Assembly (NCBI GenBank): GCA_041395945.1
Contig: JAWKZN010000002.1
Span: forward strand, 496,001 to 560,000
Reading direction: 5' to 3'
DNA length: 64,000 bases
From: Pseudomonadales bacterium
Lineage (GTDB): Bacteria > Pseudomonadota > Gammaproteobacteria > Pseudomonadales > Azotimanducaceae
Part shown: positions 53,161 through 62,426 of the stretch, piece by piece
How positions within the stretch are numbered: position 1 is the stretch's first letter
Layout of the letters: every line of letters starts with the position of its first letter
The notes under the pieces: generated by a model
The model's database searches: none
What the model was told of the DNA's origin: nothing
What the model saw: only the letters and a program-made list of their open reading frames with translations
Made by a program: the position numbers and the translations under genes

Positions 53161-54951
53161 TCAGCGAGGAGGGGCAACCGGAATCACGCGGCCTTCGCGA
53201 CGCGGGTCCGCCGCACCTTCGAGTCCATCCGGGCCCCGCAGGATAACGTGGAGCCCGGAATTTTCACCCTCCCGCGCCTGCACCGGATAACCCAGAGCGG
53301 TCAGCGCGGTCACCGCCGCTGCGCCCCCCGCGACTCCGGATTCCACGCGAACCACAGCACCACGCGCCACGATGTTCGGCGCAGCCACCGCTTCCTGCAC
53401 CGATACGCCGCCGCGCAGCACACCGACCAGGGTCTTCGCCACATAAGCGATGATCGAGTTTCCACCCGGTGAGCCACTCACCAGCAGCAGCTCGCCACTT
53501 TCATCCAGCACGATCACCGGTGACATGGACGAGCGCGGACGTTTGCCCGGCGCCACGGCATTGGCCACGGGCCGGCCGTCGAGGGTGGGCGTGCGGGCGA
53601 AGTCCGTCATCTGATTGTTCAGCAGAAAGCCGGCCGCCCAGCGGGAAGAACCGAACACGGCTTCGACTGTGGCCGTCATGGCCACCGCATTGCCGTAGGT
53701 GTCGACTATCGACAGGTGGGTGGTACCTGCCGCTTCGTCCGTGTTGTCCTGCCCCCAGCGATCGATGATGGGCATGCCGTTCACCACCGCGCCGGGATCT
53801 CCCGGTACCGGTGTCGCCTGGGCGGGGAATCGCTCCCGGGCGCGGACATCGAGATAGGCCGCATCAAGCAGCGCTCCGACAGGAACATCCACCATATCCC
53901 CATCGGCAACATAGTGATCGCGATCCGCGTAAGCCAGTCGCTGGGCGTCCACGAACGCCGGCAGGGATACCGCTGCGGCGAAGGATCCCGGCGCGTGGGG
54001 GCCTTCGGTAAGCGGCCTGCCAGAAGCCACACGATCGGCGGTGAGTCTGTCGTAGAGGCCGAGAATCATGATCTCGGCCAGGCCCGAAGAGGGTGGCGGC
54101 ATGGTGCAGATCCGCTGACCCTTCGACAGGGCACACAGCGCCTTGCGCTCGGCCACCCGATAGCCGGTCAGGTCTTCGAGGGAAAGGGTGCCGGGATTCG
54201 GTTCGGCCCGGGCTGCCTTGACCATCGCTGTGGCAATGTCGCCCCCGTAAAAGGCGGCTGGACCCTCTGCAATCACCCGGGACAGAGTCCGTGCATAGTC
54301 CGGATTCTTCAGTCGGGCACCGGCGGTCAATGCCCGGCCGTTCGGATAAAAGTAGGCAGCGGTGTCGGGGTTCTCTTCCAGGCGGGTGAAGCGCGGTACC
54401 TGTTCCAGAAAACCGGCCAGTCTGGGAGAGACTGTAAAGCCCTCTGTCGCAAGCTGGATTGCCCGGGCGACGTCTTCGCCGAGATCGAGTTTGCCGTGTT
54501 TCCTGTGGGCCAGGTCATACAGGGCAACCACTCCCGGCACGCCGACCGCCATGCCGCTCTGCCAGGCTTCCAGGAATCCCATCTCCGCGCCATCCACCAG
54601 AAACATGTCAGCGCGCGCACCTGCCGGTGCCGTTTCGCGTCCGTCATAAGCGTGCATGGCACCCGTGACCCGATCGTAGACGAGCATGAAGGCCCCGCCC
54701 CCCAGACCGGAACTCTGCGGCTCCACCAGGCCGAGCACCGCATGCGCGGCAATGGCGGCATCCACGGCGTGGCCACCGCGAGCGAGCACCTCGGCTGCGG
54801 CGTCGGCGGCCAGGGGGTTGGCCACCGAAACCATGCCGCCATGTGGCCAGTGCCGGGCTTCGGACTGCGCTGCGGCGGTGCCCGCTGGCACCGGTCCGGC
54901 GCCCGAACATCCCCACAGAAACAGCAGAGGCAACAACCTGGTGAGGTGCAT
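53161..54951 (-). CDS. gamma-glutamyltransferase 2 (lipoprotein form)
   Basis: 596 residues from ATG 54951 (MHLTRLLPLLFLWGC); the frame to 54984 is less likely. Lipobox L-W-G-C gives an outer-membrane-anchored form, unlike the soluble paralogue at 51397-53091. The nucleophile is T410 in GTTHLSIVDTYGN. MPPPSSGLAEI, GFLLNNQMTDF, GKRPRSSMSPVIV and GSPGGNSII are present. The two copies are diverged well beyond a recent duplication. Confidence 0.94.
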   Translation of the reverse strand: MHLTRLLPLLFLWGCSGAGPVPAGTAAAQSEARHWPHGGMVSVANPLAADAAAEVLARGGHAVDAAIAAHAVLGLVEPQSSGLGGGAFMLVYDRVTGAMHAYDGRETAPAGARADMFLVDGAEMGFLEAWQSGMAVGVPGVVALYDLAHRKHGKLDLGEDVARAIQLATEGFTVSPRLAGFLEQVPRFTRLEENPDTAAYFYPNGRALTAGARLKNPDYARTLSRVIAEGPAAFYGGDIATAMVKAARAEPNPGTLSLEDLTGYRVAERKALCALSKGQRICTMPPPSSGLAEIMILGLYDRLTADRVASGRPLTEGPHAPGSFAAAVSLPAFVDAQRLAYADRDHYVADGDMVDVPVGALLDAAYLDVRARERFPAQATPVPGDPGAVVNGMPIIDRWGQDNTDEAAGTTHLSIVDTYGNAVAMTATVEAVFGSSRWAAGFLLNNQMTDFARTPTLDGRPVANAVAPGKRPRSSMSPVIVLDESGELLLVSGSPGGNSIIAYVAKTLVGVLRGGVSVQEAVAAPNIVARGAVVRVESGVAGGAAAVTALTALGYPVQAREGENSGLHVILRGPDGLEGAADPRREGRVIPVAPPR

Positions 54952-55200
54952 TTGGTGTGGTTTCCGGGTGCGAAGTGGCGACACCTTGCCACAGCGGGCC
55001 GTTGCGTCAAGCCCGCGGCATTAGAATGTCAGTGTCTGCTAACCCGAGAGCACCATGCGCCACAGGGGCCTACAACCCCTTACAGACCTCAGAAACAAGC
55101 GTGACCGCGATCACACTTGCAGCAGCCGACTCTCACTAAGGTAGGCGTCACGAAATGAGCAGTAGGCGCTGCGCAACACAATGTTCAGGAGGTCGCCTTC

Positions 55201-55737
55201 ATGAGAGTCCGAGTAAGTTTCCTGTCTTCAATGCTGCTTCTGCTGGCCGGTTTCGCCGGTTATGCACCCGGCGCCCTCGCACAGAACGCCTGTTCGTGCA
55301 TGTGCACGGATGCCGGTACGGCCCAGTGGATGTGCAGCACGCCTTTCAGTACCCAGGCCCCGGAGTCCTGCGCCGCGACACAGTGCCCGGTAGCCGGTAC
55401 CGGTACCGGTACCGGTACCGATGAAACCCCGACAGACACACCACCGGTCACGGATCCGACGGACGAGGTGACAGATCCGGTCGCTGATGGCACCGATGTG
55501 GTCGAGCCACCCGCCGCGGGGCTGGAATGCAAGCGCCGCAACGTTTACCGCCCGGACCTCGGTAAGTACAAGACCTACAAGGTCTGCAAGCCGGCGATGA
55601 GCGAAGAGGAAAAAGCCAGAATCGCCGAGTATCGCGCACGCATGCAGGAACGCTGGGCCGCCCATCAGGCGAAACACCAGCACAGCAGTCACAAGAGTTA
55701 CCGGGGCCGACATGGTCGCGGTGGCCACGGCGACTGA
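55201..55737 (+). CDS. small exported Cys/Pro-rich protein, unknown function
   Basis: 178 residues from ATG 55201, signal ending LAQ-N (residue 28). Mature N-terminus is Cys-rich (ACSCMCTD, WMCSTPF, ESCAATQCP), then a Gly-Thr repeat from a 6-bp DNA repeat, a Thr/Pro/Asp linker, a conserved-looking C-terminal patch LECKRRNVYRPDLGKYKTYKVC, and a His/Arg/Gly-rich tail. It might bind metal or interact with heme; no family is recognised with confidence. A strong hairpin follows its stop. Confidence 0.72.
   Translation: MRVRVSFLSSMLLLLAGFAGYAPGALAQNACSCMCTDAGTAQWMCSTPFSTQAPESCAATQCPVAGTGTGTGTDETPTDTPPVTDPTDEVTDPVADGTDVVEPPAAGLECKRRNVYRPDLGKYKTYKVCKPAMSEEEKARIAEYRARMQERWAAHQAKHQHSSHKSYRGRHGRGGHGD
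55394..55419. repeat. 6-bp tandem repeat (ccggta), four copies
   Basis: Four copies encode the Gly-Thr run inside the Cys-rich exported protein. Confidence 0.85.
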
Positions 55738-55747
55738 CAGTAAGCCT

Positions 55748-55773
55748 CGGGCAGCGGGCTTACCCGCTGCCCG
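55748..55773 (+). terminator. strong GC hairpin after the exported Cys-rich gene
   Basis: A perfect 11-bp stem (cgggcagcggg / cccgctgcccg) with loop ctta begins 11 bases past the stop. It lacks a T-run, so it may stabilise the mRNA end instead of terminating by itself. Confidence 0.6.
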
Positions 55774-55776
55774 ACA

Positions 55777-56043
55777 TTACTCCACCGGTTCAACCACTCC
55801 GACTACCCGGGCTGTCTTTCCTCCCTCTCTATCCGGCCCCGCCCCGTCATTCCAGCCCCGCCTTCGCACAACTCGACCCGGCAGCGCCCCCGTGTGTTCG
55901 CCATCTCTGAGTACAGGGACCCCATTGACCAGCACGTGTCGCACTCCGGTGGCATAAACGTGGGGGTTGTCGTAGGTCGCGTGATCTCTGATTTCCGCCG
56001 GATCAAACACCACCGCATCCCCGAAGTGGTGGTGTGGAGTCCG
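55777..56043 (-). pseudogene. remnant of N-acyl-D-amino-acid deacylase / D-aminoacylase, C-terminal part
   Basis: A frame reads HHHFGDAVVFDPAEIRDHAT then YDNPHVYATGVRHVLVNG and VPVLRDGEHTGALPGRVVRR (split here). This is the conserved C-terminal end of amidohydrolase-type D-aminoacylases, where a strand pair and the terminal 'G-D-x-V-V-F-D-P' metal-hydrolase block occur. The preceding catalytic domain (about 400 residues) is absent; instead a different gene's stop lies 45 bases upstream. It is a decayed fragment without a start codon of its own. Confidence 0.62.
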
Positions 56044-56086
56044 CCAGGTTGCGGTGAGCCGTCGACCGCAGGAGCAGTCGATGCGG

Positions 56087-56401
56087 TCAACCGCCCAGCA
56101 TGCCCTTGCGGAACAGATGGCGGATCCGGCGCTCGGCAATCTCCGCATAGCCGGCACTGGCCGCCGCTTCGGAAATCACGGTGGGATCGAGACGCACGGT
56201 ATTGGCATGCTCGTCGAGACACTTGATGGTGAGCGTGATGCGGCGTGCTTCAGAATCCTGAACCACATGATATTCATAGGAACAGCGCTGCGAGGCGTCC
56301 ACCTGGAAATTCTCCACGAGGACCCAATCCTGCAGAACTTCGCGCTTCGGCACCCGGGGTCCTCGACTGAAAAACTGAACTGACGGATTTGCGACAGACA
56401 T
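56087..56401 (-). CDS. small conserved-looking protein of unknown function
   Basis: 104 residues from ATG 56401. Two-strand pattern VLVENFQVDASQRCSYEYHVV and ARRITLTIKCLDEHANTVRL (split), then a helix ISEAAASAGYAEIAERRIRHLFRKG. No signal or membrane helix. Composition matches genomic genes. It overlaps nothing but lies directly before the D-aminoacylase remnant. Confidence 0.62.
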   Translation of the reverse strand: MSVANPSVQFFSRGPRVPKREVLQDWVLVENFQVDASQRCSYEYHVVQDSEARRITLTIKCLDEHANTVRLDPTVISEAAASAGYAEIAERRIRHLFRKGMLGG

Positions 56402-56546
56402 CGTCCTGGAGCCTATCGTCTGAGCGCGCCGCAGGTACCGGACCGGTGTCACAGATTCACAAATCGGCCATTGCCGGCAGGCGATTCTTTTCTCCCGGAC
56501 ACCCTTGAGCTATGGTTGCCGGCCTGGGAATGACAGAGGACGACTG

Positions 56547-57500
56547 ATGCGCTACGACAATATCCTGGGAACCATCGGGAACACGCCCGTGGTGCGGCTC
56601 AACCGCACGGGTCCCGACCACGTTGACATTCATGTCAAAGTTGAGTCATTCAACCCCCTCGCTTCGGTCAAAGACCGGCTCGCCTACGCGATCATCAAGG
56701 ACGCGACGGACTCCGGCGCGCTCAAGCCCGGCCAGACCGTGGTGGAAGCAACATCCGGCAACACGGGTATCGCCCTGGCCATGGTCTGTGCTGCGACCGG
56801 CCACCCCTTTGTCGCCACCATGGTCGAAACCTTTTCCATCGAGCGCCGCAAGATCATGCGGGCGCTGGGCGCCAGGGTGATTCTTACCCCTGCCGCCGAA
56901 CGGGGCACCGGCATGGTGCGCCGGGCAGAAGAACTGGCGGACCAGCACGGCTGGTTCCTGGCCAGACAGTTCGAAAACCCAGCGAACCCCGCCTATCACC
57001 GCAATACCACCGGCCCGGAAATCCTCAAGGATTTCGCCGGCGAGCGTCTCGATTTCTGGGTCACGGGCTGGGGTACCGGCGGTACGCTCACCGGTGCCGG
57101 GGAAGTGCTCAAGACAGCCCGGCCTGACATCCGCATCATCGCCGCGGAACCCGAGCAGGCTTCACTGCTGGCGGGTGGCGAGTGGAAGCCGCACATGATC
57201 CAGGGCTGGACACCGGACTTTATTCCCCAGGTGCTCAATCGCGACATCGCCGATCAGATCGTGCCGGTGAACCAGGATGTGGCCAAGGCCACCGCACTGG
57301 AGCTTGCGCGCAACGAAGGCATCTTCGTCGGCGTCTCTTCCGGGGCTACCCTCGCGGCGGGTCTGGAGGTCGCAAAGACCGCAGCAAAAGGCAGCGTGAT
57401 TCTGGTCATGCTTCCGGATACCGGAGAGCGGTATCTCTCCACCTTCATGTTCGCGGACATCAACGAAGGCTCCGATGATGAATGGCTGAACAGCCTCTAA
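56547..57500 (+). CDS. cysK: cysteine synthase A (O-acetylserine sulfhydrylase)
   Basis: 317 residues from ATG 56547 with GAGG upstream. PLP lysine motif NPLASVKDRLAYAI (Lys within PxxSxKDR), EATSGNTGIALA (the TSGNT loop), WVTGWGTGGTLTGAGEVLK (phosphate loop), and the late VGVSSGATLAAGL. It makes cysteine from O-acetylserine and sulfide in the cytoplasm. Typical cysK sequence; no cysE nearby. Confidence 0.95.
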   Translation: MRYDNILGTIGNTPVVRLNRTGPDHVDIHVKVESFNPLASVKDRLAYAIIKDATDSGALKPGQTVVEATSGNTGIALAMVCAATGHPFVATMVETFSIERRKIMRALGARVILTPAAERGTGMVRRAEELADQHGWFLARQFENPANPAYHRNTTGPEILKDFAGERLDFWVTGWGTGGTLTGAGEVLKTARPDIRIIAAEPEQASLLAGGEWKPHMIQGWTPDFIPQVLNRDIADQIVPVNQDVAKATALELARNEGIFVGVSSGATLAAGLEVAKTAAKGSVILVMLPDTGERYLSTFMFADINEGSDDEWLNSL

Positions 57501-57623
57501 GGCGCCCACCGCCGATCGCTCACCTGCAACCGGGAAGACTGCTCACCCAGTAAGTGCGCACGAACCACTGGTGCACCGCGCCACACCCGCCAACACTGCA
57601 GGGGACGAATCGAGGAGGTACCC

Positions 57624-58130
57624 GTGCAGGAGCAGGCGAGGCACCTTGTCATGGTGTGGAGTGTGGCGGCGTCGGTTGTTCTGTCCGGTCTGACAGCCCG
57701 GCTGACGGCCGTTGCGACTGCGCTCACCGCGGCGACCGCCGCGCACAGCGCCGTCTACCGCTGTGTCGGGCCCGGAGATCGGGTGCACTACCATCAGTTC
57801 GGCTGTCCGCTCCATTCCGTGCATGAACCTGTGGACCTCGCTGAGACCAGCTTCATCCGCGCCGCACCACTGACCGACAGCGAGCGCGCGCAGCTCGCCC
57901 GACTCGAATCCCGCCTGGAGTCTGCGCGACAGATCAGCCTGAAGGCGCGTAAGCGTCACAACGCCGAAGCACAGCGACAACGCCGGGAGTCCGAGCGCCT
58001 GTGTGCCCGGGCACAGACCCATCTGGAAAAGCTGGCGGCGCGTCGCCGTAGCGGCTACCCGGCAAGTGAGGATCGGGCGCTGTCCCGGGAGGAGAGCCTC
58101 TGGGAGCGGGCGGCAAAGGAGAGCTGTTGA
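57624..58130 (+). CDS. exported DUF4124-like protein with Arg-rich coiled coil
   Basis: 168 residues from GTG 57624 with GAGGAGG upstream. A hydrophobic N-terminus, then VYRCVGPGDRVHYHQFGCPLH, the short beta pattern of DUF4124 with its Cys pair. A helical Arg/Glu-rich region (ERAQLARLESRLESARQIS ...) follows and ends in KESC. DUF4124 proteins are small secreted proteins of unknown role. Confidence 0.75.
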   Translation: MQEQARHLVMVWSVAASVVLSGLTARLTAVATALTAATAAHSAVYRCVGPGDRVHYHQFGCPLHSVHEPVDLAETSFIRAAPLTDSERAQLARLESRLESARQISLKARKRHNAEAQRQRRESERLCARAQTHLEKLAARRRSGYPASEDRALSREESLWERAAKESC

Positions 58131-58216
58131 GCAGCACCCCGACACCGGCGGCAACCCACAGCCTCGACATCACCAATTGGGCTAACATGCGGCAAGCGCC
58201 CAGTTTGTGAGAAGCC

Positions 58217-59425
58217 ATGGCCGAGTTCAGCATCCAGTCGATTTTCTCGCCGGAGACGATTGCCGATCCCTATCCGATGTATCGACACCTGCAGGAATCC
58301 AATCCCCTGCTGGTACTCGAAGACGCCAACATGATGATTGTGAGCCGCTATTCGGACGTGCAGACCGTGCTCAGAGATCGTGCCCTGGGCCACAGCGACG
58401 ACAGCATGATGACCGAGGAACAGCTCAGGGAGGTCGAGGCGAATCCCGCAGTGCGCAATCTGCGACGCACCATGCTGCTGAAGAATCCGCCCGACCATAC
58501 CCGGCTGCGGGGGCTGGTGGTGAAGGCCTTCGACGCGCGCAGGGTCGAAACCATGCGTTCGCGCATCCGCGACATCGCAAACAGACTGGTCGACGATTTC
58601 ATCGACCAGGGCGAAGGTGATCTGGTCCGGTTGTTCACTCACCCTCTGCCGGTGATCGTGATCTGCGACATGCTTGGAGTCCCCGAGAGCGATCGAGCCG
58701 AGTTCGTCAGAGGCAGCCGTGTCGACGGCCGTCTGATCGATCCTTCGCCGATGACGCCGGAGGAGCTTGCCGCCGCCAATGCACGCACGCTGGAAAGTCA
58801 GGCTTACTTCGAAAGCCTCTGTGAGCTGCGGCGCAGATCGCCGGAAGACGACCTCATTACCGCGCTCGTGGAAAGCGAGACCGAACTCGGCAGACTCAGC
58901 CGGGATGAACTCACCTCCAACATCGGCCTGCTCTTCGCCGCGGGTCATGAAACCACCGTCAATCTCATGGGCAACGCGCTGATTGCACTGTTCCGCAACA
59001 GGGACCAGCTGAAACTGCTCCGGGACGATGCAAGCCTGATGCCCCGTGCGGTGGAGGAATTTCTGCGCTACGACAGTTCGGTGCAACTGACCGGCAGAGA
59101 CGCACTCGAAGATGTCACGGTGTGCGGAGTCAGGGTGCCCAGAGGGCGCGCGGTACTCACCCTGCTGGCCGCGGCGAACCGGGACCCTGCCGTCTATGCG
59201 GATCCGGACCGGCTGGATATCCGTCGCGAGCGCAACAAGCCGCTGTCTTTCGGCGGCGGCATCCATCTGTGTCTGGGTGCGCAACTCGCCCGCATCGAAG
59301 CCTGCGAGGCACTGTCCGTGTTACTGGAACGGCTGCCGGAACTCGAACTCGAAGCGCCCGGGCATCCGGACTGGAAGCAGACCATTACCCTGCGGGGCGT
59401 CAGCACGCTGCCCGCGCGCTGGTAG
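58217..59425 (+). CDS. cytochrome P450
   Basis: 402 residues, typical of class I bacterial P450s. I-helix AGHETT (oxygen binding), K-helix E-x-x-R in VEEFLRYDSS, and heme ligand Cys 352 in SFGGGIHLCLGAQLARIEA. Soluble, cytoplasmic, and dependent on a ferredoxin system not encoded nearby. Substrate unknown; the I-helix and the size resemble CYP families that oxidise terpenes or fatty acids, but the subfamily cannot be named. Confidence 0.96.
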   Translation: MAEFSIQSIFSPETIADPYPMYRHLQESNPLLVLEDANMMIVSRYSDVQTVLRDRALGHSDDSMMTEEQLREVEANPAVRNLRRTMLLKNPPDHTRLRGLVVKAFDARRVETMRSRIRDIANRLVDDFIDQGEGDLVRLFTHPLPVIVICDMLGVPESDRAEFVRGSRVDGRLIDPSPMTPEELAAANARTLESQAYFESLCELRRRSPEDDLITALVESETELGRLSRDELTSNIGLLFAAGHETTVNLMGNALIALFRNRDQLKLLRDDASLMPRAVEEFLRYDSSVQLTGRDALEDVTVCGVRVPRGRAVLTLLAAANRDPAVYADPDRLDIRRERNKPLSFGGGIHLCLGAQLARIEACEALSVLLERLPELELEAPGHPDWKQTITLRGVSTLPARW

Positions 59426-59428
59426 CGG

Positions 59429-60085
59429 TCAGGACCAGTCCGCTACCAGATTAGTTGCAAGCGCGACGGTTCCCCGGGTGAGTTCGCGACGCCGGAGGAA
59501 ATTTTCCATGGCTTCCGGCGCCGGACGACGTGACTTCTGCCAGGATTCGAGGCCGTCGTACCAGGTCACCAGCAGCATGCGACCGACACCGGTGGCGCCA
59601 GACTGGCTGAACAGCCCCTGGGGTTCGGACTGGTAGGCGGCGGTGTTTTCGAAGGTCTTCCAGGCCTCGGCGGACAGGCGTACCACTTCAGCCACATCCG
59701 CATCCGCCACAGTAAAGAAGCGGAAAACATACAGGCCAGCTTTCTCCCTGGGCGCATCATCCGTGGGCCGCACTGTGGGCGACAGCAGCAGACTGTCACG
59801 GATCTCGATTCCGCTCAGCGGTCGCGTGAATGCTTCGAGCGGCCGCCGATCGGCAGCGGCGGCGATCACCAGCAGCTCATTGCTGGCCACGCCAAACAGG
59901 CCGCTCCACACTCCCCACACCGCCACCGTATCCCGGCGCCAGGCAGGAAACACTTCGCCGAGGAGGCGGGCTCGAAGTTCGACATCATCTCTGCCCGCAC
60001 CGCGCAGGTGCAGAAAACAATAGGTCCGCCCGTTCTTCATCGAGGTCGTTACCACGGCCTTCTCCTCAAATTGATCCAGATGCAT
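59429..60085 (-). CDS. NIPSNAP/DABB-like protein
   Basis: 218 residues of two similar alpha-beta halves: YCFLHLRGAGRDDVELRARL and YVFRFFTVADADVAEVVRL, each a strand then helix as in dimeric alpha-beta barrel (NIPSNAP) proteins. The second half ends MLLVTWYDGLESWQKSRR. Small proteins of this kind bind hydrophobic ligands. It is convergent with the P450 and 3 bases from the hydrolase gene on the same strand, with which it is probably cotranscribed. Confidence 0.72.
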   Translation of the reverse strand: MHLDQFEEKAVVTTSMKNGRTYCFLHLRGAGRDDVELRARLLGEVFPAWRRDTVAVWGVWSGLFGVASNELLVIAAAADRRPLEAFTRPLSGIEIRDSLLLSPTVRPTDDAPREKAGLYVFRFFTVADADVAEVVRLSAEAWKTFENTAAYQSEPQGLFSQSGATGVGRMLLVTWYDGLESWQKSRRPAPEAMENFLRRRELTRGTVALATNLVADWS

Positions 60086-60088
60086 ACT

Positions 60089-61441
60089 TCAACGGCGACT
60101 GCGGCCCAGGGTCTTCAGTCTGAAAACGTCTGCCTCCTGTTCACGCCGTATCTTCAGCTCCACCAGCAGGGTCCGGTCCGGCGTGAACATGCGCTCCGTT
60201 GCCCGGGTGTCGAGCTTCACGCTGTCCAGGTCATTCCAGCCAAAAGTGCGGTACCCCACCGATCCGGTCTCGGCAATGTCCGGCTGAGCGGTCAATGCCA
60301 TGCACAGGGTTCCGGGATAGGTCTGCAGCGTACGCCCAAGTTCGACACAGTCTATGAGCAGACTGCGATACGCAGGGTTTCCGGAATAGACATGGGCAGT
60401 GGTAATGACTTTCTCCTGCACACGGGTGGTGGCTGCCTCCCATTCCGATCGGGAACCCGGCGCTTTCTTCACGAACAGTTCCAGGAAGAAATCATCGACG
60501 TCCGCATCGACATCGTCATGCACGTGCAGCACTGTATTCTGCAGTCTTCGCGGTCCACCGCCGCCGCCGGCAGCAGCGCCAGCTCCGGGCGGGACCTGGG
60601 CATCCGCCGCTTCCAGTCGCGCACAGTGCGCAGCAAAGGTCTGGTCGGTGACCGTGAGCGCGCTGCGGATGAGCGCGGTCAGATATTCATCGTCCGCACC
60701 TTCGCTCAGCGTGATGGTTGTGTGGTTGTGCCCAGGCACCCGGGCAAACGCCGCCCTGCCATTGGAGCGGGTCAATCGGTACACGGGCTGCTGCGGATCC
60801 GCTGCGAAGTCGACCGTGAGCCGCGCCGCATTGAGGTTGGCAGTGGCGATATACACCGTGCCATCCGTGCCCGGTTTGTTGGCCACCGCACGAATTCCTT
60901 TGTAACCCTCGACACCCACCAGCACGGTGCAGAGCACACCACCGGCGGCAAATACCGAGCGATTGCCGAACAGATCCTTCGCCGCCAGACCCACACTGTA
61001 AGGACTCGCCATCTCCAGACCCTTGAGAATGCGGGTACCGGTATGGAAGCGCCTTTCGGAGCGGAAGCCCTTGAACACCCGACCGATCATGGAACTGCCC
61101 AGGCGCGCCAGCGGCGAGCCGAAGTTGGCCGGCGCCAGCATCAGCAGGCGGCGGACCGGGTTGTCACCCTGCAATCCCGACATCCAGTCCCGGATCACCA
61201 GCGCACCGGTGCTGTGCACGATCACATCAACGCTGCGCGCCTGCCGGGACAGACCGACGTCGTCCCACGCCCGCTCGAGAGCGGCGGTCAGATCGGCGAA
61301 AGTGACGTCGTCGTCCAGGGTCAGATAGTCGCCGAGGCGGATCTCCTGTATCGGCGTGTCCAGATCCTGCCCGGTCAGCCAGCGGGCCAGCGGCCGGAAC
61401 GACTCCTCCGAATCACTCCAGCCATGCAGGATGACAATCAT
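60089..61441 (-). CDS. alpha/beta-hydrolase (lipase-like)
   Basis: 450 residues. N-terminal strand VILHGWSDSEESFRPLARWL has the oxyanion HG motif, and VDVIVHSTGALVIRDWM holds the nucleophile elbow as H-S-T-G (Ser near 96). Acid and His candidates lie further down (GTDGTVYIAT; VPGHNHTT). The last 200 residues are a separate beta-rich domain (NTVLHVHDDVDADVDDFFLE) unusual for lipases. It may cleave an ester and seems tied to the neighbouring NIPSNAP-like and flavin proteins. Confidence 0.85.
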   Translation of the reverse strand: MIVILHGWSDSEESFRPLARWLTGQDLDTPIQEIRLGDYLTLDDDVTFADLTAALERAWDDVGLSRQARSVDVIVHSTGALVIRDWMSGLQGDNPVRRLLMLAPANFGSPLARLGSSMIGRVFKGFRSERRFHTGTRILKGLEMASPYSVGLAAKDLFGNRSVFAAGGVLCTVLVGVEGYKGIRAVANKPGTDGTVYIATANLNAARLTVDFAADPQQPVYRLTRSNGRAAFARVPGHNHTTITLSEGADDEYLTALIRSALTVTDQTFAAHCARLEAADAQVPPGAGAAAGGGGGPRRLQNTVLHVHDDVDADVDDFFLELFVKKAPGSRSEWEAATTRVQEKVITTAHVYSGNPAYRSLLIDCVELGRTLQTYPGTLCMALTAQPDIAETGSVGYRTFGWNDLDSVKLDTRATERMFTPDRTLLVELKIRREQEADVFRLKTLGRSRR

Positions 61442-61450
61442 GACCGCTCC

Positions 61451-61879
61451 TCAGTCCCGGGTCTGAACCTGTTTGCCAGCCTTGCTCAGAGTAGTGACCT
61501 TGTCCAGTTCCACGATCACAGCCACCCCTTTCCGGTCCGGGTCGAACTGCCGCTCGATGGGGTGCATCTCAGAATAAACACGTTCACGCACCACCGCAGA
61601 ATCATCCACTCTGCCACGACCGGCAAAGGTGTAGTACACGCGGGATGCAATATCACCGTAGATGAGCGCAATATGTGGACGGCTCGGCAGTGTGCTGATC
61701 AGCGCACCCTGAGGATCCCTGACCCATAGCGCGAGTTTGTCGCGGTCGTGTACGTGTGTGCTGCCGTAGAAAGAGATGTGCGGACGGTCCTGCACATCCA
61801 CATAGGCGGCGGTGAGGGTTTTACCCTCTTCGATCGCCCGGGCCAGCCGCGCTTTTACTTCGTCGTCCAGTTCAATCAT
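61451..61879 (-). CDS. pyridoxamine-5'-phosphate-oxidase-family flavin-binding protein
   Basis: 142 residues of the split-barrel FMN-binding fold: LTAAYVDVQDRPHISFYGST, LALWVRDPQGALISTL and HIALIYGDIASRVYYTFAGR. It is likely an F420- or FMN-dependent reductase-like or heme-binding relative; the exact reaction is unknown. Same strand and 9 bases upstream of the hydrolase gene. Confidence 0.85.
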   Translation of the reverse strand: MIELDDEVKARLARAIEEGKTLTAAYVDVQDRPHISFYGSTHVHDRDKLALWVRDPQGALISTLPSRPHIALIYGDIASRVYYTFAGRGRVDDSAVVRERVYSEMHPIERQFDPDRKGVAVIVELDKVTTLSKAGKQVQTRD

Positions 61880-62011
61880 TTCCTGCCTCTGTGTTTACCG
61901 TCAGTTGCGAACCGCTGCACGCCGCCCGGCACCGGGAATGCCACACAGCGCACAGTTGTGCCGGAAGCCTTTCTCTATGATGCGACAAATAGGACTGAAA
62001 CTGGACAGCGG

Positions 62012-62416
62012 ATGCCCGCCGACTACCACATCAGCGCAGACGATGGGCTCATTACCGTGCAGATTGACTCCGATGTTGACCTTGCCCACCTCTATGAGGT
62101 TGCCAAGCAACTGCTGGAGGACCCGGACTACGACGCCCGGCTGCCGCTGCTCCTGGATCTGCGCAACATGCGTCTGAACATCGTGGAAAGCGCACGCGGG
62201 CCCTTCAATCAGTTCATCATCGGCAACTTCGGTCGGAATCGCGAAGCCAGTATCGCCGTGGTCATCGATACGGAACTCGACGAGAAATGCTGCGCCGACA
62301 TCTACTGGCTGGCCTGCGCCGTCGGCAGTGCAGAACTCTTCGAAGAGTACGATCTGGCCCTGAAATGGCTGATCAAGCGGGAATTCGCAGAGCCTGCTGC
62401 CGGACTGTCCAGGTGA
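62012..62416 (+). CDS. SpoIIAA-like / STAS-fold protein (second copy)
   Basis: 134 residues from ATG 62012; the start is the likeliest in a long open frame, though the ribosome site is weak. The strand LPLLLDLRNMRLNIVES, helix, ASIAVVIDTELDEKC and the helix ending LKWLIKREF match the layout of the protein at 10619-10999. Paralogue of unknown role. Confidence 0.7.
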   Translation: MPADYHISADDGLITVQIDSDVDLAHLYEVAKQLLEDPDYDARLPLLLDLRNMRLNIVESARGPFNQFIIGNFGRNREASIAVVIDTELDEKCCADIYWLACAVGSAELFEEYDLALKWLIKREFAEPAAGLSR

Positions 62417-62426
62417 CATCCCAGGG

